From Myxococcales bacterium (lineage in GTDB: Bacteria; Myxococcota_A; Polyangia; GCA-2747355), in NCBI GenBank assembly GCA_020431405.1, contig JAGQIK010000686.1:1-53750 (forward strand): a DNA stretch of 53,750 nucleotides, in the 5' to 3' direction. This document shows, piece after piece, positions 27,101 to 34,843 of the stretch. Position 1 is the first letter of the stretch. Each line of letters starts with the position of its first letter. The notes under the pieces are model-generated. The model had not been told where the DNA came from. It saw nothing but the letters and a program-made list of their open reading frames with translations, and searched no databases. Made by a program: the position numbers and the translations under genes.

Positions 27101-30077
27101 GCGCGCTGCGGGGCTCGTATTGGAGCGGGTGCGCCGCGCGCACGTCTCGGTGCTGACCAAGCAGTACGACGGCTCCTATGCCTACCAGTCGGTGGCGCGC
27201 GAGACGCTCGTCGAGCGCCGGCGTGTCGACATCGGCGCCCACGGACTAGACTTCGCGCTCGACACGAGCAAGCCAGGCGACTACCGGCTGCGGCTGCGCA
27301 ACGCCGAGGGCGAGGACCTGATGCTCGTCAGCTACGGCGTCGCAGGAGAGGCGAACGTCGCGCGCTCGCTCGAGCGCAGCGCGCAGCTCGACGTGGTGCT
27401 GGCCAGCGGCGACGTGACGGCCGGGCAGCTGCTGCGCGTACAGGTCAAAGGGCCTTACGCGGGCTCGGGCTTGATCACCATCGAGCGCGACCGCGTGCAT
27501 GCCTTCCGTTGGTTCCGCGCGCGCAAGGGCAGCACCGTGGCCACCATCCGCGTGCCGCGCGGGCTCGAGGGCAACGCATACGTCGCGGTCACGCTGGCGC
27601 GCGACCCGCGATCGAGCAAGGTGTTCGCTTCGCCGCTGAGCTACGCGGTGCAGCCGTTCTCGATCAGCCGTCGGCGTCGCACGCTCGCGATCGACCTCGA
27701 CACCCCCAAGCGGCTGCGCCCCGGCCAGCAGCTGGTGGTGCGCTACAAGGCGCCGCGCCGAGGCCGCGTGATGCTCTTCGCCGTCGACGAGGGCATCCTC
27801 CGCGTGGCGCGCTACAGCACGCCTGATCCGCTGTCGCACTTCTTCCGCAAGCGCGCGCTGCAGGTGCTCACCGAGCAGACCCTCGACCTCGTGCTGCCCG
27901 AGGCGCGGCAGCTGATGCGCGCCCCCGGTGGCGGCGCAGACGGCGACGGCGCGGACGTCCCGGGCGGCTCGCGGCGAAACCTCAACCCGTTTCAGCGGCA
28001 ACGCCGCGCGCCGGTGGCCTTCTGGTCGGGTGTCAAAGCTGTTGGTCCGCGCGCGCGCGAGTGGCGTGTCACGCTGCCCGACCACTTCGACGGGACGCTG
28101 CGTGTGATGGCGGTCTCGGCATCGCGTGCCGCCGTCGGGTCGGCGGCGCGGCGCGTGGTTTCGCGCGGAGAGCTAGTGCTCTCGCCGAGCGCGCCGCTGT
28201 TCGTCGCCCCGGGAGATACCTTCGTGGTCGGCGTCGCGGTCTCCAACCAGAGCGCGGGCTCGGGCAAGCAGGCCCAAGTCACGCTGCGGCTCCGGCCGAG
28301 TAAGCACCTGGAGGTTGTCGGCTCGCCGTCTAGGCAGCTGACGGTCGCCGAGCGCGGCGACGGCGTGGCGCACTTCACGTTGCGCGCCCGTGACACACTG
28401 GGCGCGGCACAGATGACAGTGGAGGCGAGCTTGACGGGCGGCGGCAAGCACGTCACCCGCCGGGCGCGGCTCGACACCAGCGTGCGTCCCGCAGCGCCTC
28501 GTGTGACGACGGTACGCACCGGCGTGGTGCGCGATGGTGTGGTGCGCGTGCCGCTGCCGCGCGCGCTCTACCCCGAGCACCGTCGTCAGCACGCGGGCAT
28601 CTCGGCGCTGCCACTCGGCTTGGCGCCGGCGCTGGTCGGCTTTCTACGCGACTTTCCGCACGGCTGCACCGAGCAGATCGTCAGCCAGGGCTGGCCCGCG
28701 CTGGTGATGTTGTCGCGCAGCGCGCGTGCCGGCGCGGCTGGCAAGACGCTCGACTTCGCCGCCACCCACCGCGCGCGCGACCCGAGCGAGTCGGTGCGGC
28801 TGCTGCTCGCCCGCCTCGCGCGCCGGCAAAACAGCGCCGGCGGCTTCGGGCTGTGGGCTTCATCGCCGCGAACCGAGCGCTTCGCCACGGTCTACGCGCT
28901 GCACTTCCTCGTCGAGGCCAAGCGCCACGACGTGACGCTGCCGCCAGGGTTGCTCGATCGCGGGCTGCGCTGGGCGCGGCGCGAGCTGCGGCGGGCCTCC
29001 GACGCGACCATCGCGGAGGAGCGTCTGCGCGCCTACGCCGCCTACGTGCTGGCGAGAGCCGGACGCGTGGTGGGTGGCGAGGTCGCCGCGATTCACCAAC
29101 GCCTCGAAAAACACCACCGGGGCTACGCACACGACCTGGCAGCGGTGTACTTGGCCGCGACCTACAAGCTGCTGCGACAGCACACGCTGGCCAAGGAGCT
29201 GATCGAAAAGGCCGTCGACTTCGGTCGCACGCGCGTGCCCGACTATCAGGCCTACTACGACGCGCTGATCCACGACGCGCAGCTTCTGCATCTGCTCGCG
29301 GAGCACTTCCCGCGTCGCGCGGCAAAGGTCAGCGCTGCCGCCATCCGCGCGCTGGTCGGCGCTCTCGGTCGCGGTCGCTACAACACGCTCTCGGCCGCCT
29401 ACACCGTGCTGGCGCTGGACAGCTACTCGCGGGCTGCACGCCGGCAGGGCGTGCAGGGGCGCTTCTCCTTGAGCGAGGTCGACGCGAGCGGAAGGGCCAG
29501 CGCGCTTTCGTTGCCGCGGGCGCTGCTGCCGCTGGTGTCGTTTTCGGGCGCCGCGCGCGCGCTGTCCTTCGAGGCGCGCGGCGGCTTCGAAGGCTTCTAC
29601 TCGGTGCTGCAGTCCGGCTACGACCGCGGCGCCCCGCGCCAGGTGATTCGTCGCGGCCTCGAGGTGCATCGCGAATACATCGACGCGGCAGGGCGCCCTC
29701 TGGCCGGCCGCGGCGTGAGGCTCGGCGAGAGCGTCTACGTGCGCGTGCGGCTGCGCTCCACCGACAAGCGGGTCCATCGACGCGTGGCGATCGTCGATCT
29801 GCTCCCCGGCGGCTTCGAGGTGCCACGATCCATCGTCGCGCCCGATGCGCTCGTGCAGGGTCGGCGCCTGCACCTCGACTACGTCGACACGCGCGAAGAC
29901 CGCGTGGTGCTCTACACGACGGCGCGCCCGCTGGTGCATACGACGGTTTACCGGCTGCAGGCTACTAGTGCGGGGCGCTTTGCCGTGGCGCCGATCAAGG
30001 CCGAGTCGATGTACGACCGCAGCCTGGTCGGACGGTCCTCCGCGGGCGTGATCAAAATCATGCACAAGATGCGCTAG
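24177..30077 (+). CDS. Bacterial alpha-2-macroglobulin (thioester protease trap)
   Basis: 1966 aa from GTG 24177, with AAGGAG five bases upstream; the frame is open further 5' to 23655, but that part overlaps the divergent gene and the promoter. The first 60 residues are Arg-rich and a TM follows (63-84), so the protein is held in the inner membrane by a signal anchor, not by a lipobox. The rest is the chain of macroglobulin beta-sandwich (MG) domains. The thioester motif G-C-T-E-Q has Cys1497 and Gln1500 and is followed by the helical thioester domain. The family traps proteases in the periplasm by covalent capture. It sits 4 bp upstream of pbpC, the classic pairing, which suggests guarding the wall while PbpC repairs it. 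Confidence 0.95.
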   Translation: MDDNAERARRRRRLLSRRALRAWLRVRRAWRRVFGRLRWERPAWMERADRRVVAVRAALNRNPLTTLATLTLVVSLVLGTHWLLRHGKPPAPAPRQVVVKIDGPGAPDWSRGGAPRPLWVTFGTSAAPLAKVGKVVQQGIALEPPLAGRWRWASDRRLVFVPRQAWPIAQKMRVRLALGALAPGVLVDADKLRFETARFVARVRALRFHEDPRQPTDRRLIATLGFSHPVSLASLRERVTLQIGKRAVDQREVRVSLRADARRLQVFVTSESLSIPARDLPALLRVAAGVRAAAGGNPSAKLDARGQVPGIYSRLRVASVRSQVVERADRAPQHVLFVEANASLEAAALAKHLRVYLLPRIHPDDAKKKGAADAQPYSWSDPSRIGEDLLASSKRLALTPVEGASKDGRIHALRYRAPVGRWLYAVIARDMPSASGYRLGQAHTTTLVVPEVPARLKILSKGAILRLGGARRLAVYARNVDGVKLTLWRILPHQLHHHVRANRYSQLAAFTGGDVSSLSEVFHEQREITKVSSKSAAAARVRGTTVAFNVGRYLRHGGGVPRGVFVVEARALRRVKGKLQPAGTSERRAILVTDLGLLVKRVADGSRDVFVQSLSRGGPVAGASIEVLGPNGLAVARARTDERGHARLQALDKLPLVKLPGLYVVRHGADLTFMPYDRYDRRLDLSRFSTGGRVGAADPRSLDGFVFSDRGLYRPGETLRLGVMVKRADFGGDLSRLPLELTLSDPRGTVVARHKLRVDENGFAELSHDTSRTALSGRYTAELYIARDGKARGLLGSTTVRVRDFAADRLAIRAWLPSSGGAEWLRPSDLRARVSLRTLYGTAAAGRRVRARVVFSPGSPIFSNFPGYSFHDRRASRGYRRFARELGEVRTDKQGRAQFVLDAQSLLPGIYRVRFIAEAFEAGGGRSVVGEASTLVSSLKMVVGYKARKGALNMIPRKSRRTLHVVAVGRDGMARRAAGLVLERVRRAHVSVLTKQYDGSYAYQSVARETLVERRRVDIGAHGLDFALDTSKPGDYRLRLRNAEGEDLMLVSYGVAGEANVARSLERSAQLDVVLASGDVTAGQLLRVQVKGPYAGSGLITIERDRVHAFRWFRARKGSTVATIRVPRGLEGNAYVAVTLARDPRSSKVFASPLSYAVQPFSISRRRRTLAIDLDTPKRLRPGQQLVVRYKAPRRGRVMLFAVDEGILRVARYSTPDPLSHFFRKRALQVLTEQTLDLVLPEARQLMRAPGGGADGDGADVPGGSRRNLNPFQRQRRAPVAFWSGVKAVGPRAREWRVTLPDHFDGTLRVMAVSASRAAVGSAARRVVSRGELVLSPSAPLFVAPGDTFVVGVAVSNQSAGSGKQAQVTLRLRPSKHLEVVGSPSRQLTVAERGDGVAHFTLRARDTLGAAQMTVEASLTGGGKHVTRRARLDTSVRPAAPRVTTVRTGVVRDGVVRVPLPRALYPEHRRQHAGISALPLGLAPALVGFLRDFPHGCTEQIVSQGWPALVMLSRSARAGAAGKTLDFAATHRARDPSESVRLLLARLARRQNSAGGFGLWASSPRTERFATVYALHFLVEAKRHDVTLPPGLLDRGLRWARRELRRASDATIAEERLRAYAAYVLARAGRVVGGEVAAIHQRLEKHHRGYAHDLAAVYLAATYKLLRQHTLAKELIEKAVDFGRTRVPDYQAYYDALIHDAQLLHLLAEHFPRRAAKVSAAAIRALVGALGRGRYNTLSAAYTVLALDSYSRAARRQGVQGRFSLSEVDASGRASALSLPRALLPLVSFSGAARALSFEARGGFEGFYSVLQSGYDRGAPRQVIRRGLEVHREYIDAAGRPLAGRGVRLGESVYVRVRLRSTDKRVHRRVAIVDLLPGGFEVPRSIVAPDALVQGRRLHLDYVDTREDRVVLYTTARPLVHTTVYRLQATSAGRFAVAPIKAESMYDRSLVGRSSAGVIKIMHKMR

Positions 30078-30081
30078 TACG

Positions 30082-32523
30082 ATGAGATATGTGCGCATTG
30101 TGCACGAGCGTGTGCGCGCTGGGTGGCGGTTTGCCGGGCGCCGCCGGTGGGCGCGCTGGCTTCGCAACGGGCTGCTGGTGGTCGGTATGCTCTACGCGGT
30201 GCTCGGCGTGGGGCCGCTGGTCGCGCACGGGCCTTCGCTCGCCGAGCAGCTGGCCGAGTCGCGCCTACTGCGCGACAGCGCGGGCGAGCCGATGCGCCTG
30301 ACCCTCGCATCTGACGGCATCTATCGCCGTTGGGTACCGCTGTCGCGAATTTCGCCGCGGCTCGTGCGCGCCTTCCTGCTCTACGAGGACCGCGCGTTCT
30401 TTCTGCACCCCGGCGTCGATCCCGTGGCGCTGACCCGCGCCGCCCTGACGACCTATCTGACCGGCGGGCGGCGCATGGGCGCCTCGACGCTGACCATGCA
30501 GCTGGCGCGGCGGCTCTATCGTATCGACTCGAGTCGCCTGGGCGGCAAGCTGGTGCAGATGGCGCGCGCCCTGCAGCTGGAGCTGCGCTACCACAAACGA
30601 GAGCTGCTCGAGGCCTATCTCAACCTGGTACCCATGGGCGGCAACATCGAGGGTGTCGGTGCGGCGGCGATGATCTACTTCGGCAAGCCCGCGAGCGCGC
30701 TCTCGCTCGCCGAGGCCGTGACGTTGGCCGTGATCCCGCAGAACCCGCAGGCGCGCCGACCACGGGCGGGGCGTGCGCCGCGCACCTTGCTGCGAGCGCG
30801 CACGAGGCTGCTGGCCGCTTGGGGCCGCGCCTTCGACGCCTCGACGACCGCGCTGCAGCGCGCGGCCATCATGCCGCGCATCAGCAGCCGTGCCGCGCTG
30901 CCGTTCGTCGCACCGCACCTGTCGCGCGATGTACTCGCGCGAACAGCCTCCCGCACGGTCAACACCACCATCGACAGCGGGCTGCAGCAGCTGCTCGAAC
31001 GGCGCATCGCCGACACGCTGAGGGCGGCGAAGGACCGCGGGCTTCGCAACGCGGCGGCGCTGCTCGTCGACCATCGCGACATGAGCGTGCGCGCGCTGGT
31101 GGGGTCGGCGGACTTTTTCAACAAGCGCATCGAAGGGCAGGTGGACGGTACGGCGGCGTATCGCTCGCCAGGCTCGACGCTCAAACCCTTCATCTATGCG
31201 CTGGCCCTCGAGCAGGGGCTGATCACACCGCAGACGTTGCTGCGTGACTTGCCGCTGCGGTTCGGCAAGCAGGCCCCCGAGAACTTCGACCGCGGTTTTG
31301 TCGGCCCCATCGCCGCCTGGCGTGCCCTGGTGCGCAGCCGCAACGTGCCGGCCGTGGCGCTCGCCGCGCAGCTGGCGGCAAAACGCGACGATGGCGCTGA
31401 CGGCGCCGGAGCCGCCGCCGCCGCCGACCTCTACGGGCTGCTGCGGCGCGCCGGGCTCGCGCGGCTAGGGTCGCGCTCGCATCACGGCCTGGGGCTCGCG
31501 CTCGGCGGTGTCGACACCTCCATGCGCGAGCTCGCCGAGCTCTACGCGACGCTCGCCGCCGGTGGTCGTCTGCGCCGACTGCGCCTGACCGACGCCGCGC
31601 CCTACGAGCGTGGCAAGCAGCTGCTCTCGCCAGAGGCCGCGTTCGTTACCCTGCAGATGCTCGGGCGCAATCCGCGCCCCGAGGCGCTGCGCTTCACTGG
31701 CCGCGGCACAGTCGGCGGCTCGCGCGTGCGCGCCTACTACAAGACGGGCACCTCGCAGGGAAACCACGACGCGTGGAGCGTTGGTGTCGTCGGGCCCTAC
31801 GTGCTCGCCGTGTGGCTAGGCAACTTCAACGGAGAAAGCTCGCCCGAGCTCGTCGGCGCGCGCGCCGCAGCGCCGCTCTTCTTCGCCATCGCCGACGCGC
31901 TTGTCGCGGAGCGCCCCGCCATCGCGGGCTGGTCGCCGCGTCGGCCGCCCGGTGTGCGCCACGAGGTAGTCTGTGCGCTTAGCGGGCACCTGCCGAGTCC
32001 AAGCTGTCCGCACCATATCCGCACCTGGTTCATCCCCGGACGCTCGCCCATCGCGCGCTGCGCCGTGCACCAGCGGGTTCGTGTCTCGCTGCGCGACGGG
32101 CGCCGCGTCTGTAGCCGCACGCGCGGCATCGCCAGCAAGCGTGTGGTGGTCGAAGCCTGGTCCTCGCAGATGCTGGCGCTGTTCAAGCGCGCCGGCGTCC
32201 CTCGACGTGCTCCTCCGGCTGCCGGCCCCACCTGCCTCGACGACAGCTACGCGCGCGGAACAGCCCCGACGATCACCTCACCACGCGACGGGGCCAGCTA
32301 CCTCGCCAGCGCGCCCAGCACCAACGCCCGCGTCGCCCTAACCGCCGGCGTCAGCGGCGACGCGCGCCTCGTCCACTGGTTCGTCGACGAGCGCTACGTT
32401 GGTCGCAGCGTGCCCAGCAAGCCGCTGTTCTACCTCGCCAGCATCGGCCGCCACGTCGTACGCGCCGTCGACGACGCCGGCCGCGTCAGCGCCCGCCACC
32501 TCGAAGTCCGCCCCGCGCAGTGA
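30082..32523 (+). CDS. pbpC: Penicillin-binding protein 1C
   Basis: 813 aa. N-terminal TM (about 29-48); glycosyltransferase 51 domain with catalytic Glu102 in Y-E-D-R-A-F-F and the G-A-S-T-L-T-M-Q-L-A-R motif (133-143); transpeptidase domain with S365-T-L-K368, S419-R-N and K554-T-G. The C-terminus (about 730-813) is the BiPBP_C beta domain. All catalytic residues are present. It polymerises and crosslinks peptidoglycan in the periplasm. The ATG is 4 bp after the alpha-2-macroglobulin stop, so the two form one operon under the sigma-54 promoter at 24117. Confidence 0.95.
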   Translation: MRYVRIVHERVRAGWRFAGRRRWARWLRNGLLVVGMLYAVLGVGPLVAHGPSLAEQLAESRLLRDSAGEPMRLTLASDGIYRRWVPLSRISPRLVRAFLLYEDRAFFLHPGVDPVALTRAALTTYLTGGRRMGASTLTMQLARRLYRIDSSRLGGKLVQMARALQLELRYHKRELLEAYLNLVPMGGNIEGVGAAAMIYFGKPASALSLAEAVTLAVIPQNPQARRPRAGRAPRTLLRARTRLLAAWGRAFDASTTALQRAAIMPRISSRAALPFVAPHLSRDVLARTASRTVNTTIDSGLQQLLERRIADTLRAAKDRGLRNAAALLVDHRDMSVRALVGSADFFNKRIEGQVDGTAAYRSPGSTLKPFIYALALEQGLITPQTLLRDLPLRFGKQAPENFDRGFVGPIAAWRALVRSRNVPAVALAAQLAAKRDDGADGAGAAAAADLYGLLRRAGLARLGSRSHHGLGLALGGVDTSMRELAELYATLAAGGRLRRLRLTDAAPYERGKQLLSPEAAFVTLQMLGRNPRPEALRFTGRGTVGGSRVRAYYKTGTSQGNHDAWSVGVVGPYVLAVWLGNFNGESSPELVGARAAAPLFFAIADALVAERPAIAGWSPRRPPGVRHEVVCALSGHLPSPSCPHHIRTWFIPGRSPIARCAVHQRVRVSLRDGRRVCSRTRGIASKRVVVEAWSSQMLALFKRAGVPRRAPPAAGPTCLDDSYARGTAPTITSPRDGASYLASAPSTNARVALTAGVSGDARLVHWFVDERYVGRSVPSKPLFYLASIGRHVVRAVDDAGRVSARHLEVRPAQ

Positions 32524-32581
32524 ACGCGCTCGAGCGCGCGTGACGTGCAGTGATCTAGAGCTGTGGACATCAGGGCAGCGC

Positions 32582-32836
32582 GAGGGGGCGCGAGCGTGGG
32601 AGGACGCCTCCTGCATTGGGTGACTTGGGCGCGTTTCGGGCGCGGCTGGGCTGAGATGGGAGGGGGAGGTTGGTGGGCCTGCGGGGCGCTCGGCGCGCGT
32701 ACGCGGGGCCTGGGAGGCGCTGCGGGCGTGCCTTTCGCGGGCCGTGGCGAGACGCCTCGGGGCGCTATGCGCACGCGGGCGTTGGCGGCGCGGCGCTGAT
32801 GGACTGTCGTCTTGGCGCGGCGGGCCGAGTTGCAGG
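32582..32836 (+). repeat. Left arm of long inverted repeat
   Basis: Reverse-complement similarity to 33657-33914, including exact blocks of 45 bp and 43 bp; the outer third is more diverged. The short open frames inside it are not conserved as proteins between the arms. Confidence 0.85.
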
Positions 32837-32858
32837 CGTGGGGCGTGGGGGGACTGCG

Positions 32859-33557
32859 TTAGTGGCGCTTGCCTGGGATGTCGTTGACGCTGAAGCGGCC
32901 GCCTCGACCGCGACGCCAGCCGGTGGTGAGTAGGAACGTGCGTGCTGTGGGCCAGGGGTTGGCCTCGTTCGGCTCGCGGTCGCGATAGCCGTCGAACCAG
33001 CAGGCGGTGGAGAGCGGGTCGAGCCAGCCGGGGTGCGCTTGGCGCTGGCCCTGATGTCTGCGCCGATTGTTCAGCACGTAGCGCAGCGCGTTTCGTACCT
33101 GCGTTGGCGTGCGAAGGATGTGCGCGTGGTAGCGCTGCGCGAACACCTTGCCCTTACGCTCAGCGGCGCGGTTGATGGCACGCGCGACGCGGACCGAGAG
33201 CGCGTGGATGCCGCGCGAAAGCGCCCGCCAATTATCCGCCTCGACGACGACGTGCAGGTGGTTGCTCTGGATGCTGAAGTGCACGAGGCGAAAGTCCTCG
33301 CGTCGGGCGCCGAGCCACAATGCGATAGCGACTTTTCGCGCCACCTCGCGCGCGCGCAGATTGGGCACGTCCTCGTGCACCTTCGTCGTGACGTGCACGG
33401 CAGCGGGGCGCGAAAACCGTTCGCGCGCGACCTTCTGCTCGGCTCCAGGCTTACGCGGCCGCCCAGCTCCCGGTCGCCATCCGCCCCAAGTGGCTGGCGG
33501 TTTACGCCTCAGCTCGAGTTGGCGAGGCTTGCGGCGATTTGGCGCAGAACTAGCCAT
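32859..33557 (-). CDS. REP-associated tyrosine transposase (Y1_Tnp/RAYT)
   Basis: 232 aa. Basic Pro/Arg-rich N-terminus (1-50), then the Y1 HUH nuclease core: F-S-I-Q-S-N-H100-L-H102-V-V-V supplies the HUH metal site, and Y160 in A-L-R-Y-V-L-N-N is the likely catalytic tyrosine. RAYTs are single-strand DNA nucleases/transposases related to IS200 TnpA and usually act on palindromic REP sequences near their gene. The reading frame is intact. The flanking long inverted repeats are the obvious candidate substrate. I see no passenger gene. Confidence 0.9.
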   Translation of the reverse strand: MASSAPNRRKPRQLELRRKPPATWGGWRPGAGRPRKPGAEQKVARERFSRPAAVHVTTKVHEDVPNLRAREVARKVAIALWLGARREDFRLVHFSIQSNHLHVVVEADNWRALSRGIHALSVRVARAINRAAERKGKVFAQRYHAHILRTPTQVRNALRYVLNNRRRHQGQRQAHPGWLDPLSTACWFDGYRDREPNEANPWPTARTFLLTTGWRRGRGGRFSVNDIPGKRH

Positions 33558-33656
33558 TTAGATATCCGCTAGCTTATTTCAAAAGGCTGCGAGCGTCAAC
33601 CACAAACGACATGAAGAGACGTCTAAACACGCTGCGAAGTCCCCGACGCTGCGAAC

Positions 33657-33914
33657 CCTGCAACTCGGCCCGCCGCGCCAAGACGACAGTCCATCAGCGG
33701 CGCGCCCGCCAAGGCCCGCGCCCGCAGAGCGCCCCGAGGCGTCTCGCCACGGCCCGCGAAAGGCACGCCCGCGCACCTTCCACGCCGGCCAACCACGCCA
33801 AACGCCGTCAGGCCGCCAGCCTCCCATCCCGTCGTTAGCCCAGCCGCGCCCGAACGCGCCCTAACCACCAACGCACGAGGCGTCCTCCGACGCTCGCGTT
33901 GCGCCCCGCCCCCC
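33657..33914 (-). repeat. Right arm of long inverted repeat
   Basis: Counterpart of 32582-32836 in opposite orientation, with exact blocks at 33657-33699 and 33728-33772. With 33558-33656 and the short stretch to 33960 it fills the 403-bp gap between the transposase gene and the next lipoprotein gene; no other gene seen. Confidence 0.85.
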
Positions 33915-33960
33915 GTCCGCGGGTCGGCGTTCAGAGCCCTAGTAGAACAGTGAGCGACGC

Positions 33961-34839
33961 TCAGCGCAGCGCGTGCACGCTGCTGATCAAGTTCGTCGTC
34001 ACCAGATTCACCGTCAGGTCCGCGCTCACCTTGTGCACGACATGATCGCGCTGGCCGACGGCGAGCACGACGGCATCCGCGGCAGGCGGCAGGGCGTCGA
34101 GCACTTGCGCGGGGATCTCGAACGCGCCGGCGGCGAGGTCGGCGCTGCAGCGCACGCCGTTGCCGCTGGTGCGGCCGTTGACGGCGCCGATGACGAGCAC
34201 CCAGACGGTGTCGCTGGGGCTGGGGCTCGGGTCGGGTGTGGTCCAGGCGAGCTGCGTGGGCTTGCCGCGGGTGAGGGCGCCGGGGAAGGTGACGTCGAGG
34301 TCGTAGACGCCGTGGACGTCGGTCTTGAACTGGGGCAGCTCGGCGCCGTCGGCGATGACGGTGATCGTGTCGCCGCCGGCGAAGTAGTCGGGGTTGAGCA
34401 GGCCGGGATAGAGGTAGGTGCCCGGCTTGGGCGGGCTCTGTTTGGGCGCGAGCTCGAAGGCGAGGGTGCCGCCAACAAACTGCAGGCGCCCGGCGGAGAA
34501 CTGCACGGCGCTCTCGCCCTCGTCGCCGTAGACGCTGCATTGGGCGGTGATGGTGCGCTGCGCGGCGAAGAACGGATGCGGCGCCTCGGTGAAGGTGGCG
34601 AGGGCGGTGCCTTGCTGCGAGCCGGGCGCGCGGCTGTCGCGGATCTCGGCGATGTAGATCAGGCCCTCGAAAGGCCCGCGCGCGGCGTCGGGTGTCGCGA
34701 TCACATCGGGCGCGAGCGCGTCGGGGCTGGCGCTAGCGTCGGCGTTGGGCGTCGGGCGCGAGGAGCAGCCTACGCAGAGGCACGAGCACGACCAGAGACA
34801 GAAGCAGAGGCAGAGGATGACGCCGGGACGGAGCTGCAC
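33961..34839 (-). CDS. Lipoprotein with cysteine-rich signal peptide, unknown function
   Basis: 292 aa. The signal peptide is odd: seven cysteines among residues 10-25 (C10, 12, 14, 18, 20, 22, 25), encoded by a CAGAGG-like short repeat. The likely lipobox is C-V-G-C with Cys25. A Pro/Ala/Asp spacer (28-52) leads to a 240-residue beta-rich domain that I do not recognise; it has two cysteines (in Q-C-S-V-Y-G and R-C-S-A-D). It lies 4 bp after the PEGA-protein gene, so they are probably co-transcribed and may work at the same place in the envelope. Confidence 0.75.
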   Translation of the reverse strand: MQLRPGVILCLCFCLWSCSCLCVGCSSRPTPNADASASPDALAPDVIATPDAARGPFEGLIYIAEIRDSRAPGSQQGTALATFTEAPHPFFAAQRTITAQCSVYGDEGESAVQFSAGRLQFVGGTLAFELAPKQSPPKPGTYLYPGLLNPDYFAGGDTITVIADGAELPQFKTDVHGVYDLDVTFPGALTRGKPTQLAWTTPDPSPSPSDTVWVLVIGAVNGRTSGNGVRCSADLAAGAFEIPAQVLDALPPAADAVVLAVGQRDHVVHKVSADLTVNLVTTNLISSVHALR

Positions 34840-34843
34840 CCCG

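Larger units (their letters stand above)
32582..33914. mobile_element. RAYT-type element bounded by about 255-bp inverted repeats
   Basis: A single Y1 transposase gene (minus strand, 32859-33557) lies between two long, imperfect inverted repeats. The arms match exactly over 45 bp (32722-32766 with 33728-33772) and 43 bp (32794-32836 with 33657-33699), and similarity continues outward to about 32582 and 33914. IS200-type elements do not have terminal inverted repeats, so this is either a composite of two repeat copies around a RAYT gene or a domesticated locus. Target duplications were not identified. Bases 32524-32581 and 33915-33960 outside it hold nothing I can name. Confidence 0.75.

Noticed and set aside
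32563-32933. Short open frames in the left inverted-repeat arm, with counterparts in the right arm
   Set aside because: The DNA repeats, but the frames are interrupted differently in each arm, so the conservation is of DNA and not of a protein.
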